64,000 nt of DNA, taken from the NCBI RefSeq assembly GCF_900188415.1, contig NZ_FZNV01000004.1, positions 186,001 through 250,000 on the forward strand. Direction: 5' to 3'. Source of the DNA: Maribacter sedimenticola. GTDB taxonomy: Bacteria; Bacteroidota; Bacteroidia; Flavobacteriales; Flavobacteriaceae. This document shows, piece after piece, positions 7,982 to 16,985 of this stretch; position 1 is the stretch's first letter; the number at the start of each line of letters is the position of its first letter. The notes below the pieces were generated by a model that made no database searches, was not told where the DNA came from, and was given only the letters and a program-made list of their open reading frames with translations. The position numbers and the translations under genes are program-made.

Positions 7982-9462
7982 AAAACGCAATTTCACTTAC
8001 CCAAAACAATCTAGCTGAAATAGCTACCCATATTACAAGTCCAACATATTCTAGAAATGATCTTGAAATAGGAATTGTACATGTTGGTGTAGGAGGTTTT
8101 CATAGAGCACACCAAGCATTTTATACGAACAAGCTTCAAGAAACAAAAAATGCCAATGAGTGGGCTATTTGTGGCGTAGGACTACGTGAAGGGGATCGGA
8201 AAATTTATGATGTTTTAAAAAAACAGGATGGCCTATATTCACTAATCATAAAACATCCTGATGGAAATATTGAAACAAGTATAATTGGTTCCATTAAGGA
8301 TATCCTATTAAGTGTTGACGATCCAAAAGCTGTAGTTCAAAGAATGGCAAACCCACAGACCAAAATTGTATCGCTCACCATTACTGAGGGTGGGTATAAC
8401 TTTGACGCTTCCACCGGGGAATTTAATTTTAACAATACGGATATTCAACATGAATTACAAAATCCTGACGACCCTAAAACGGTTTTTGGATATTTGACCG
8501 CAGCTTTAAAGAAACGTTGGGACAGTGCATTGCCTGCATTTACCATAATGTCTTGTGACAATATAGAACACAACGGTGATGTAACCCAAAAAATGGTAAT
8601 GTCATTTGCCAAAAAACAAAATCCGGACTTAGCGCAATGGATAGAAAACAATGTTAGTTTCCCAAACAGTATGGTAGACCGTATAACTCCGGTAACGACC
8701 CAAGCTGATATTGAATACCTCGAAAAGGAATATGGACTAAAGGATGAATGGCCCGTAACCTGTGAACCTTTTATACAATGGGTTATTGAGGATGATTTTA
8801 GCAATGGAAGGCCAGAATTGGAAAAGGTGGGCGTACAATTTGTGCCCAATGTAAAACCCTATGAAAAAATGAAACTACGTTTGTTAAATGCAGGCCATTC
8901 GGTTTTAGGGATTCTTGGAGCTTTGCACGGGCACCAAACCATAAACGCATGTATGGAAGATGCTACGTTCGTTAAATACCTAAGAACCTTTATGGATATT
9001 GAAGCCACCCCTACCCTGGATCAGTTAGAAGGTATAGATTTAGACACTTACAAGGATAGTCTGGAAGCCCGTTTTGCAAATCCAAACATAAAGGATAGCG
9101 TTAGCCGCATATGTTCTGAAAGTTCTGCCAAATTACCAAAATTCCTAATTGCCACTCTCAGCGATAATTTGGAAAGCCATAACAGTATTGAGTTTGCCAC
9201 ATTGGTCATTGCTTCATGGTGTTATTATAGTGACAAGCAATTAAATAAAGATGGACAACCTATTGAAGTGATCGATGCCATGGCTAAAGAATTACATGAA
9301 GCAGCAAAGCAAACCAGTTCCGACCCATTGTCATTCATTAAACAGAAGTCTATTTTTGGAAACCTTGCCGATAATGAAAGGTTTGCAAACCAGTACAAAG
9401 AAAAAATTGCTAAAATTTATAACGATACCGACATAAAAAAGCATATGAAGGAAATGATCTGA
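7978..9462 (+). CDS. Mannitol 2-dehydrogenase-like polyol dehydrogenase
   Basis: A 494-aa enzyme of the long-chain mannitol dehydrogenase family. The N-terminal nucleotide-binding motif GVGGFHRAHQ (residues 37-46) is intact, as is TITEGGY (134-140). The catalytic set K299-xxxx-N304-xx-H307 has the same spacing as K295/N300/H303 of Pseudomonas fluorescens mannitol 2-dehydrogenase, which it resembles over its whole length (493 aa there). The expected reaction is NAD-dependent oxidation of D-mannitol to fructose, or a related polyol such as arabinitol. Start overlaps the permease stop by 4 bases. The convergent neighbour is a dead PfkB sugar kinase, so the next step of the pathway may be lost or supplied elsewhere. 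Confidence 0.82.
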   Translation: MKNAISLTQNNLAEIATHITSPTYSRNDLEIGIVHVGVGGFHRAHQAFYTNKLQETKNANEWAICGVGLREGDRKIYDVLKKQDGLYSLIIKHPDGNIETSIIGSIKDILLSVDDPKAVVQRMANPQTKIVSLTITEGGYNFDASTGEFNFNNTDIQHELQNPDDPKTVFGYLTAALKKRWDSALPAFTIMSCDNIEHNGDVTQKMVMSFAKKQNPDLAQWIENNVSFPNSMVDRITPVTTQADIEYLEKEYGLKDEWPVTCEPFIQWVIEDDFSNGRPELEKVGVQFVPNVKPYEKMKLRLLNAGHSVLGILGALHGHQTINACMEDATFVKYLRTFMDIEATPTLDQLEGIDLDTYKDSLEARFANPNIKDSVSRICSESSAKLPKFLIATLSDNLESHNSIEFATLVIASWCYYSDKQLNKDGQPIEVIDAMAKELHEAAKQTSSDPLSFIKQKSIFGNLADNERFANQYKEKIAKIYNDTDIKKHMKEMI

Positions 9463-9491
9463 GCGTAGCATGGTAAACCGTATAAATAATT

Positions 9492-9513
9492 TAGATTTAA
9501 TAGTGTAAATCTA
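9492..9513. terminator. Weak AT-rich hairpin between convergent genes
   Basis: TAGATTTA (9492-9499) and its complement TAAATCTA (9506-9513) with a 6-base loop lie between the dehydrogenase and the kinase pseudogene. The stem has almost no G:C pairs and no clear T tract, so termination here is doubtful. Confidence 0.25.
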
Positions 9514-9514
9514 T

Positions 9515-10521
9515 CTAGCGTTTTAATCGTCCTGATGTATCGCCACTTAAAATATTAGTAACCTCATTGTCCGTTGAAAAGTTGACGTCACCTTCATAGG
9601 TATGTTTTAATGCACAGGCGGCACTTGCAAATTCCATTGCCTTGTAGTCATCATATTGTTGCAGCCCATAAATGAGCCCTGCGGCAAAAGCATTACCCGT
9701 ACCTATACGATCTACTACATGGGTAATATCCAAATCCTCCGTTTCCCTAAATCAGTACCGTTCCACATTCTAGCCCTTATTTTATGCCAGGAGGAATTTA
9801 GGGAAGACCTAATTTTATCAAAAACTTTTTCTACTGACGGGAAAGTAGCGATCAACTGTTTACTTGCTTCAATAAATTCTTTGTTTGAGAAACCATATGC
9901 AGTACCTAGCACCTCATTAATTTCATTGACCCCTCCAATAAAAACAGTAGAATTCTTGAGCAGTATTGTCAGTGCCTCTTTTGGATCTTGGCCATAAGTC
10001 CATATACCACTTCTATACGTTGGATCGGCCGAAATGACCAAACCTTTTTCCTTTGCCAATTTTAGTTCGGCATTCAAGGTATCAAAAGCACCTTTTGACA
10101 ACGCCTGTGTAATCCCTGTCCAATGCAACCACGTCCCTTGTTCCAACGCATTTTCCCAATCTACTTTTTCTGGTGTAATATCGGAAAATGCGGAATGAGA
10201 CCGATTTTAGGAAATCATACTTGGTCTTAAAATTGCGCCTACTTCCAAGAAATATACACCTAAAGGACGTTTTGAAAAAAATATGGATGAAGTATCTACC
10301 CCAAATTAACGAATATAAGCAAGAGCGGTTTCTCCAATAGAATCTTGAGAAACGGCACTGATATGTTTTACATTGCCTCCAAAATTAGCAATGGAAATCC
10401 CCACGTTCAACCCTGTTCCCTCAAAATAAAACTCTACAATATTTGATTGTATGAGTTTCTTGTTTCCACGTGGTGAAATACGCATTAATACCTCCCCAAA
10501 TGTTATTATTTTCCCCGCAAT
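9515..10521 (-). pseudogene. PfkB-family sugar kinase pseudogene (KDG-kinase-like)
   Basis: Reading the minus strand gives one continuous homologous frame: TFGEVLMRISPRG at the N-terminus, then NVGISIANFGG, LGVYFLEVG, an ADPTYR segment and the C-terminal VVDRIGTGNAFAAGL. It is broken by in-frame TAA codons at 10308-10306 (codon 72) and 10209-10207 (codon 105), by a one-base loss in a C run at 9745-9747, and no ATG is in place (ATT at 10521-10519 where a start is expected). With the lost base restored the frame is 336 codons, a normal length. The catalytic GxGD aspartate is Asn (GTGN) and an early glycine of the sugar-binding loop appears as Glu. Fructokinase is the alternative to 2-keto-3-deoxygluconate kinase. 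Confidence 0.9.
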
Positions 10522-10586
10522 GTAAACTTAACCCCAATTTTTCAAAAACTATTATTTTATCAATAATGGAAAGCAAATAGAATTCT

Positions 10587-11909
10587 CTATTTGGGCATAG
10601 GTATGAACACTTCAAATACAGTACCTTGACCTACCGCACTCTTTACCTTCACATAACCTTTATGATTACGAACCACTCTTTTCACGATTGCCAATCCTAT
10701 ACCGGTGCCCGGGTATTCCGTATCGCCATGTAAACGTTTAAAAATCTCAAACACCTTTTCTTCATATTTTTGGTCAAATCCTATTCCATTATCGGTTATT
10801 AATATACGGGCATATTGGGTATGGGCCTTGAGGGGATAGTCCGGAAAATCAGTACTGTTTACTACTTCCCCACAGACTTGAACCTTGGCTTCCACATCTT
10901 TTCTTGCAAACTTGATGGCGTTGGAAAATAGGTTCAAAAGTAGTTGCCTAAATTGTAAGGGTATGACATGTACGGTACAGTCTTTTCCTAAGATGATCTT
11001 TGTATGAACTTCAATTACATCTTCATGAAGCATTGCTATGGTTTCCGCTACTAACTCAGTCAAAGAAATTGATTCCAAATTATTATGAGCACCATCTGCC
11101 GCACCATACATTAGAAGGTCTTGTATTAGGTTTCGCATTCTATCAATAGAAGCTACGATACGATCTAATTTATACCTACCATCATCAGAAAGCTGATCTG
11201 CCTCTTCGGTATTGATTTGGGAAATGAACATTTGAATTTTACGAAGAGGTTCTTGTAGATCGTGACTACATATATAATTGAAAGAAGCCAGTTCTACATT
11301 GGTCAATTCTAATTTTTTTGTCTTTTTCTCTAACTCTACCGTACGCTGCAACACCTTTTTTTCAAGTTTTTCCGAAAATGCGATCAGTTGTTCATTGGCA
11401 CGCTCGAGTTCCATTTTATTCTTTCGCAGCTCTAACAAATGTATTACCTGTTCGGATAAAATGGAAAGAGCCTCTTGTTGGCTAGCTGTTAGTGTCCGTG
11501 GCTTTTTATCGATCACACACAATGTACCCAATGGCACTCCAGATGAATTTTTTAATGGAATACCGGCGTAAAAAACAATATTGGGATCACCTGTAACCAA
11601 CGGATTGTCATGAAAACGCTCATCAGATCTTGCATCGGACAAAGAAAAAATTGTCTGATCAGAAGTAATGGCATGCGCACAAAATGCGTGTTCAATAGGC
11701 GTTTCCTGAACATTAAGCCCATGATTGGATTTAAACCATTGCCGTTTATCATCAAGCAGGGTAATCAATGATATAGGTGTCTGGCAAATTTCCGCAGCGA
11801 GTTTGGTAAGATTGTCGTAATCCTTTTCAGGTAAGGTATCTAATATGGAATATTCGGTTAAAATTTCAAGTCTTTCCTGTATTTTAGGGTGGGGATGCGC
11901 AATTTTCAT
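10587..11909 (-). CDS. GAF-domain sensor histidine kinase
   Basis: A 440-aa soluble kinase. Residues ~20-160 form a GAF domain of the type found in light/redox sensors ([14 protein letters not shown]...HAFCAHAI...GTLCVID). A coiled-coil linker (160-205) leads to a HisKA domain with the phospho-acceptor H216 in [12 protein letters not shown], then an HATPase with N box ([10 protein letters not shown]), G1 (DNGIGF) and G2 ([11 protein letters not shown]). No membrane span, so it senses a cytoplasmic signal. No response regulator is adjacent. The HDLQEPLR form is common in bacteriophytochrome-like and Bacteroidetes kinases. The ligand is unknown. The gene ends about 65 bases before the kinase pseudogene on the same strand. 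Confidence 0.85.
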   Translation of the reverse strand: MKIAHPHPKIQERLEILTEYSILDTLPEKDYDNLTKLAAEICQTPISLITLLDDKRQWFKSNHGLNVQETPIEHAFCAHAITSDQTIFSLSDARSDERFHDNPLVTGDPNIVFYAGIPLKNSSGVPLGTLCVIDKKPRTLTASQQEALSILSEQVIHLLELRKNKMELERANEQLIAFSEKLEKKVLQRTVELEKKTKKLELTNVELASFNYICSHDLQEPLRKIQMFISQINTEEADQLSDDGRYKLDRIVASIDRMRNLIQDLLMYGAADGAHNNLESISLTELVAETIAMLHEDVIEVHTKIILGKDCTVHVIPLQFRQLLLNLFSNAIKFARKDVEAKVQVCGEVVNSTDFPDYPLKAHTQYARILITDNGIGFDQKYEEKVFEIFKRLHGDTEYPGTGIGLAIVKRVVRNHKGYVKVKSAVGQGTVFEVFIPMPK

Positions 11910-12052
11910 GTTGTATTATGGAATACAGAATTAGAGTTCTTAAATCAAGATAATCAATTTTGGCAAGGTCAACGAATTTAAATTTTTTAATTAGTAACCG
12001 CAGTACGTGTAGTACATAAGTAAATTTAAAAATGCCATAAACCCTAAAAACA

Positions 12053-12082
12053 AAAACCCAATACCTTTCGATATTGGGTTTT
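12053..12082 (-). terminator. Terminator of tRNA-Ser
   Basis: An 11-bp inverted repeat (AAAACCCAATA at 12053-12063 with its complement at 12072-12082) sits directly after the tRNA 3' end on the minus strand and is followed on that strand by a T-rich run. Confidence 0.75.
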
Positions 12083-12089
12083 GCTCTTG

Positions 12090-12174
12090 CGGAGAAAGAG
12101 GGATTCGAACCCCCGGAGGTGTGACCCTCAACAGTTTTCAAGACTGCCGCATTCGACCACTCTGCCATTTCTCC
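12090..12174 (-). tRNA. tRNA-Ser(TGA)
   Basis: On the minus strand the acceptor arms GGAGAAA (5') and TTTCTCC (3') pair, followed by discriminator G at 12090, usual for serine. The anticodon loop CTTGAAA gives anticodon TGA (complement of 12138-12140). There is a long variable arm (GTTGAGGGTCACACCTCC region), as expected of a class II tRNA, and a GGTTCGAATCC T arm. Length is 85 bases; CCA is not encoded. Confidence 0.95.
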
Positions 12175-12209
12175 TGAGTGCCTCATCAGGTATTCCCTGA
12201 ATGCGGGTG

Positions 12210-12217
12210 CAAATATA
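12210..12217 (-). promoter_or_regulatory. -7 box for tRNA-Ser
   Basis: On the minus strand TATATTTG matches the Bacteroidetes -7 consensus TAnnTTTG, 35 bases before the mature tRNA 5' end. No TTG is visible at the usual -33 distance. Confidence 0.4.
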
Positions 12218-12333
12218 TAAATGATTTCTTATGTATTAAAGCCTTTTCTTATTTTATTTTTTATGCAAAAAAAACAAGCCAAAAATTGGTAAAAGCCTAA
12301 GTTTAAAATTAGGTTTTATACTACCTTACGGAC

Positions 12334-13341
12334 ATGGACAAGCCCCTAGTAAGCATCTTAATACCGTTTAAAAATGTAGCGCCATATTTAGAGGAGTGCC
12401 TGGGTTCCATACAGCAACAAACGTATTTAAATTATGAGGTTATTGCCGTAAACGATCATTCTAATGACGATAGTTTGGCCATAGCCCAAAGATATTCCGC
12501 AAAAGATGCACGTTTTAAAATATATTGTAACGAGGAAAAAGGAATCATTACCGCTTTGAGAAAAGCTTACAAGCACAGTAAAGGAACGTTCATAACCCGC
12601 ATGGATTCCGATGATTATATGACCGAACATAAAATTGAGACCATGGTAAGTGCTTTGATGAATAATGGCAAAGGTTCACTTGCATTAGGATTGGTACGTT
12701 ATTTTTCCAAGACCGGGGTCAATGATGGTTATGCCAGGTATGAAAAATGGCTGAACAAATTAACGGTTAAGGGACATAATTTTAAAGAAATTTATAAAGA
12801 GTGTGTAATCCCCTCCCCTTGTTGGATGGTTTATAGATCAGATTTTGAAATCTGTGGTGCGTTTAAACCAAATAGGTATCCGGAAGATTATGATTTGGCA
12901 TTTCGTTTTTACGAACATGGATTATCCTGTATAGCAACAAACCAAGTTTTACATTTTTGGCGAGATTATACCACGCGTACGTCTCGTACAAGCGAACATT
13001 ATGCCCAAAATTATTTTATAGCCATAAAACTTCATTATTTTTTAAAACTGGAATATGATACGGGCAAAACCCTGGTAGTTTGGGGCGCAGGGAAAAAAGG
13101 TAAGGAAGTTGCCCGTTCGTTAATAGAGAAAAAAATACCCTTTACGTGGGTTTGCGATAATACCAAGAAAATAGGAAAAGAAATTTATGGTGTAAAACTG
13201 TTACATTATTCCCAGTTAGAAAAGATTTCAATATCGCAATGCATCATTACGGTTGCCAATGAAGATGAACAATATACTATTAAAACATATCTTGAAGAAC
13301 TAGGCACAACATCATCTGTAGACTATTTCTTTTTCTGCTGA
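12334..13341 (+). CDS. Family 2 glycosyltransferase with C-terminal nucleotide-binding-like domain
   Basis: A 335-aa protein. The N-terminal ~230 residues are a GT-A glycosyltransferase of family 2: VSILIPFKN start, EVIAVNDHS, and the metal-binding D91-S-D93-D94 motif; a later PED185 motif is the likely catalytic base. Residues ~245-335 form a second domain beginning with VVWGAGKKGKEVA, a Rossmann-type glycine-rich loop, seen in some Bacteroidetes GT2 proteins. Expected role: transfer of a nucleotide-activated sugar in cell-surface glycan synthesis. It is a single gene with no glycan cluster around it. Confidence 0.8.
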   Translation: MDKPLVSILIPFKNVAPYLEECLGSIQQQTYLNYEVIAVNDHSNDDSLAIAQRYSAKDARFKIYCNEEKGIITALRKAYKHSKGTFITRMDSDDYMTEHKIETMVSALMNNGKGSLALGLVRYFSKTGVNDGYARYEKWLNKLTVKGHNFKEIYKECVIPSPCWMVYRSDFEICGAFKPNRYPEDYDLAFRFYEHGLSCIATNQVLHFWRDYTTRTSRTSEHYAQNYFIAIKLHYFLKLEYDTGKTLVVWGAGKKGKEVARSLIEKKIPFTWVCDNTKKIGKEIYGVKLLHYSQLEKISISQCIITVANEDEQYTIKTYLEELGTTSSVDYFFFC

Positions 13342-13418
13342 TGGGCACATAAAAAAATAGTGTAAATAGACCTTAAAATAATAGTTGTGCTTCAACAGAC
13401 TTCTACGAACAAAATAAT

Positions 13419-13426
13419 TATCTTTG
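13419..13426 (+). promoter_or_regulatory. -7 box upstream of batA-like gene
   Basis: TATCTTTG, a full match to TAnnTTTG, ends 18 bases before the ATG of the BatA-type gene. No well-spaced -33 TTG. Confidence 0.4.
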
Positions 13427-13444
13427 AAGTAATCAAATCTAGGA

Positions 13445-15361
13445 ATGCAATTTAAATATCCAGAAATTCTTTGGGGCCTTTTACTACTACTCATTCCTAT
13501 ATTCATTCATCTTTTTCAATTACGAAGGTTTAAAAAAACCCCCTTTACCAATGTCAAGTTTTTACAACTGGTGGTATCGGAATCACGAAAAAGCAGCACT
13601 TTAAAAAAATGGTTATTGCTACTTAGCCGGCTAGGTTTAATTGCAGCTGTGGTCATTTCTTTTGCGCAACCATTTTTTGCCAATGAAACCGCCTTAAAAG
13701 AAAAGGAAACGGTATTCTATTTGGACAACTCTTATAGTATGGACGGTAAAAATGAAAACGGTAGCATCCTATATAATGCTATACAAGAATTTATTAAAAA
13801 TACTCCGCAGGACCAACTATTTACTTTATTTACCAATACTAGCGTCTTTAAGAACATTACCATTAAGGATATTCAAAACGACCTTTTGGAAATAACACCC
13901 TCCGCTGATCAGTTAACCATAAACGATATATTATTAAAAGGAAATACTCTTTTTAGCAAGTTAAATGACGTTCAAAAAAATTTAGTTTTAATATCGGATT
14001 TTCAACGCCGCATGGGTGGTATTATACCACAAGATTCCATAATGGAAATCAATATTTTCTACTTAAATCCACTTAACCATACAATAAACAACAGTAGTGT
14101 AGACTCGGTATATATAGAAAATAGAACCAATGAAACTATTGATATAGCAGCTACCCTTACAACAAATACCTCAGAGGAGAGTCTTCCCGTATCACTTTAC
14201 AATGACCAAACCCTAATTGCAAAAACTGCCGCCAAATTTAATAAGAACCAAAAAGCAAAGGTTACCTTCTCCATAAATGCAAATGAAAAAATATTGGGTA
14301 AAGTAACAATCACGGACAATGGTCTGGAGTATGATAACCAGTTCTATTTTAATATTGATGAAAAGTCCAAAATAAAAGTTCTTGTTATAGGAAAGCCTGC
14401 CAATGAATTTCTAGACCGAATATATTACGAAGAGGAATTTGAGTTGACATCCACTTCACTGTCCCAATTAAATTATAGTGATATAGAAAATCAGCATTTA
14501 ATAATTATAAATGAAATTGATGAACTTCCAAGTTCTTTAGCAACCGCGGTAAAGTCATTTCATGACGATGGTGGCAGTTTTGTTGTTATACCTAGTACCA
14601 AAGGAGATTTAAACTCCTATAATCAATTAGCGAATTTTTATAATACAACGTATTATTCCAGTACCATAACGCAAAAATTGGCCATATCCAATATAAAGGT
14701 GGCTCATGACCTCTTCAATAATGTTTTTGAAAACAACGTAGATAATTTTCAGTTTCCTAGTGTAAAAACCTATCATAGAATGCAGACCATTGGCCAAGTT
14801 GCCATTGAGTTTCAAAATAAAGAACCTTTTTTAGTATCTACTGATAACGCCCATTTTTTTGCTACCTCATTATCCAATGAAAATTCAAACTTCCAAAATT
14901 CCCCACTGATAGTTCCTACTTTTTATAATATGGGTATAAACAGTTTAAAATTGCCTTCCTTATATGCAAATATTGAGGACAATGCAGCTATAGAAATACC
15001 AATTACCCTGCAGCAGGATGAAAACATTAAGGTCGTAAATGAAACCATTGAATTTATTCCGCTACAACGAGCTTTGCCCAAAAAAGTACAACTTACATTT
15101 ATGGACAATCCTAAAAAAGCTGGCATTTATAAAGTTATGCATGACCAAAAACTGCTTAGGAACATTAGTTTTAATGAAAACCGGAAAGAAAGTGAATTGG
15201 TTTATAGCCAGATACCGGAAAATAACGGTATTACCTCAATAAATAAATATTTTACGGAGCGTCAAAAAGACAACGCCATAAATGAGTTTTGGAAATGGTT
15301 TGCTATTTTAGCATTCGCGTTTATTATCATGGAAACATTACTTCAAAGATTTATAAAATAG
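13445..15361 (+). CDS. BatA-domain / VWA-like membrane protein
   Basis: A 638-aa protein with the N-terminal BatA (aerotolerance regulator) motif: PEILWGLLLLLIPIFIHLFQLRRFKKTPFTNV over residues 5-40, a second span at ~58-78, and a closing span at ~615-633. After the second span a von Willebrand-A-like domain starts, with a DxSxS MIDAS signature (D-N-S-Y-S in FYLDNSYSM). The large extracytoplasmic part (~250-610) is beta-rich. The family was named for Bacteroides aerotolerance, but its molecular role is unsettled. It is followed closely by the dihydroorotase-like gene (27 bases), an order I associate with Flavobacteriaceae; a shared operon through the esterase at 17.6 kb is likely. Confidence 0.8.
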   Translation: MQFKYPEILWGLLLLLIPIFIHLFQLRRFKKTPFTNVKFLQLVVSESRKSSTLKKWLLLLSRLGLIAAVVISFAQPFFANETALKEKETVFYLDNSYSMDGKNENGSILYNAIQEFIKNTPQDQLFTLFTNTSVFKNITIKDIQNDLLEITPSADQLTINDILLKGNTLFSKLNDVQKNLVLISDFQRRMGGIIPQDSIMEINIFYLNPLNHTINNSSVDSVYIENRTNETIDIAATLTTNTSEESLPVSLYNDQTLIAKTAAKFNKNQKAKVTFSINANEKILGKVTITDNGLEYDNQFYFNIDEKSKIKVLVIGKPANEFLDRIYYEEEFELTSTSLSQLNYSDIENQHLIIINEIDELPSSLATAVKSFHDDGGSFVVIPSTKGDLNSYNQLANFYNTTYYSSTITQKLAISNIKVAHDLFNNVFENNVDNFQFPSVKTYHRMQTIGQVAIEFQNKEPFLVSTDNAHFFATSLSNENSNFQNSPLIVPTFYNMGINSLKLPSLYANIEDNAAIEIPITLQQDENIKVVNETIEFIPLQRALPKKVQLTFMDNPKKAGIYKVMHDQKLLRNISFNENRKESELVYSQIPENNGITSINKYFTERQKDNAINEFWKWFAILAFAFIIMETLLQRFIK

Positions 15362-15388
15362 TCTATAAATGAACCACCCATAAGCCCT

Positions 15389-16648
15389 ATGAACATACTC
15401 TTAAAATCAGTTACGATCGTTAATGGGAACAATAAGGACCTTCACAAAAAAAAGAAGGATATCCTTATTAAAAATGGCACTATAGAGGCCATAGCTACAA
15501 AAATAGACCCACCTGCAAAGACAAAAATTATTGAAAAAGATAATATGCATGTTTCCATAGGTTGGTTTGATAGTGGAGTAAGTTTTGGCGAGCCAGGATA
15601 TGAGGAAAGGGAAACCATAGAGAATGGTTTGATGACCGCTGCCAAAAGTGGATTTACGGATGTCATTCTAAATACAAGCAGTACACCCACCCCAGATTCC
15701 GCATCGGACATCGTATTCCTTAAAAATGCATCAAAAAACCTACTTACAAAACTGCATCCACTAGGCAATCTCACTGCAAACGGAGAAAGTGAAGCGCTTG
15801 CAGAACTCTATGATATGAAAAACTCTGGGGCCGTAGGGTTTTACGATTTCAAACACCCCATATCCAATGCCAATCTCTTAAAAATCGCATTACAATATGC
15901 ACAAAACTTTGATGGATTGATTTTTTCCTTTCCTCTGGATAGGAACATATCCGGTAAAGGCATTGTCAATGAAGGGGTAACCAGTACTAGGCTGGGCTTA
16001 AAAGGTATTCCGGCATTGGCCGAAGAACTGCAAATTGCCAGGGACCTTTTTATTTTGGAATATACCGGTGGCAAATTGTTTATCCCTACCATTTCTACGG
16101 CAAATGCCGTAAAACTTGTTGCAGATGCCAAGAAGAAAGGTTTGGAGGTATATTGTAGTGTTGCGGCCCATAACCTTACCATTACGGATGAGGCACTGGA
16201 AGATTTCAATACAAAATATAAGGTCATGCCTCCTCTGCGCACGTCCACTGACACCAAAGCTCTTATCAAAGGTGTTAAAAATGGTACGATAGATTTAATC
16301 ACTTCTGACCACACACCGTTGAACGTTGAACTAAAACATGTTGAGTTTGATAATGCCGACTTTGGTTCTATTGGCTTGGAAAGTATTTTTGGAATGCTGA
16401 ACAACATTCTGGATATCGAAGATACAATTGCACAATTATCCAAAGGAAGGGAAATTTTTAATGTGGACCCACCTAAATTAGAAATTGGCCAACCTGCTAA
16501 TTTAACCTTGTTCGATCCGGAAATAACCTATAATTTTACACAAGACCATATTCACAGCACTTCCAAAAATGCCTTGGCAACAGGTCGGCAGATGAAAGGT
16601 AAAGTCATAGGAACGGTAGCGAACAACCAATTGGTCATAAACGAATAA
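15389..16648 (+). CDS. Dihydroorotase-like amidohydrolase lacking the HxH metal motif
   Basis: A 419-aa protein of the class I (PyrC/multifunctional-complex) dihydroorotase family, full length by family standards. The hallmark DxHxHxR(D/E)PG is degenerate: residues 61-70 read DSGVSFGEPG, so both metal-binding histidines and the substrate-binding arginine are replaced (Gly, Ser, Gly). The late TSDHTPL motif with its aspartate and a SVAAH histidine remain. Such pseudo-dihydroorotases can act as non-catalytic partners of aspartate transcarbamoylase, or have another function. Databases usually still name it dihydroorotase. The frame is intact, so it is a working gene of uncertain activity. It overlaps nothing; next start is 3 bases downstream. 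Confidence 0.75.
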   Translation: MNILLKSVTIVNGNNKDLHKKKKDILIKNGTIEAIATKIDPPAKTKIIEKDNMHVSIGWFDSGVSFGEPGYEERETIENGLMTAAKSGFTDVILNTSSTPTPDSASDIVFLKNASKNLLTKLHPLGNLTANGESEALAELYDMKNSGAVGFYDFKHPISNANLLKIALQYAQNFDGLIFSFPLDRNISGKGIVNEGVTSTRLGLKGIPALAEELQIARDLFILEYTGGKLFIPTISTANAVKLVADAKKKGLEVYCSVAAHNLTITDEALEDFNTKYKVMPPLRTSTDTKALIKGVKNGTIDLITSDHTPLNVELKHVEFDNADFGSIGLESIFGMLNNILDIEDTIAQLSKGREIFNVDPPKLEIGQPANLTLFDPEITYNFTQDHIHSTSKNALATGRQMKGKVIGTVANNQLVINE

Positions 16649-16651
16649 CAC

Positions 16652-16981
16652 GTGGAAAAGTCCCCAAGCATACCAGGTAAAACAACGGCCATTGTCGCTT
16701 ATCTAACAATTGTTGGCGCAATGATAGCCATGAGCATGAACTCGGAACCAAGACATAGATTTGCCAGATTCCATACAAGACAGGCATTTGGGCTTCATAT
16801 TGTGTTTTTAGGCTTTGCCCTTTTAAACAGTCAGTGGGGAAATGTATATGGTTTTTACGGGTTATATATTTTTTATATAGTACTTTGGTTTTATGCATTT
16901 TTAGGGCTATTGGGCAATAAAGAACAAGAAATTCCGGTCCTTGGAGCCTATTTTCAAAAATGGTTCACATTCATTCAATAA
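16652..16981 (+). CDS. Small integral membrane protein (DUF4870-like)
   Basis: A 109-aa protein with three or four hydrophobic segments: residues ~10-28, 47-65 and 67-87. The RHRFARFHTRQA motif between the first two is typical of DUF4870/Tic20-like small membrane proteins. GTG at 16652 is the only sensible start, since the next Met falls inside the first span; it follows the previous stop by three bases, so translation is coupled. Function unknown. Confidence 0.65.
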   Translation: MEKSPSIPGKTTAIVAYLTIVGAMIAMSMNSEPRHRFARFHTRQAFGLHIVFLGFALLNSQWGNVYGFYGLYIFYIVLWFYAFLGLLGNKEQEIPVLGAYFQKWFTFIQ

Positions 16982-16985
16982 AATT

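Noticed and set aside
9656-9997. 113-aa plus-strand ORF
   Set aside because: It is the antisense of the PfkB kinase pseudogene, whose frame shows clear homology on the minus strand.
10421-10615. 64-aa minus-strand ORF
   Set aside because: Out of frame with the kinase homology and overlapping the end of the histidine kinase gene; a shadow of the pseudogene.
12090-12174. tRNA-Ser as an integration site
   Set aside because: No integrase or repeated tRNA 3' end in the flanks.
15389-16648. Dihydroorotase-like gene as a pseudogene
   Set aside because: Full-length uninterrupted frame with operon context; only the metal motif differs, and I recall the same form in other flavobacteria.
16941-16985. 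Upstream start for the esterase
   Set aside because: The added residues overlap the preceding membrane-protein gene and do not look like the family; ATG 16986 fits better.
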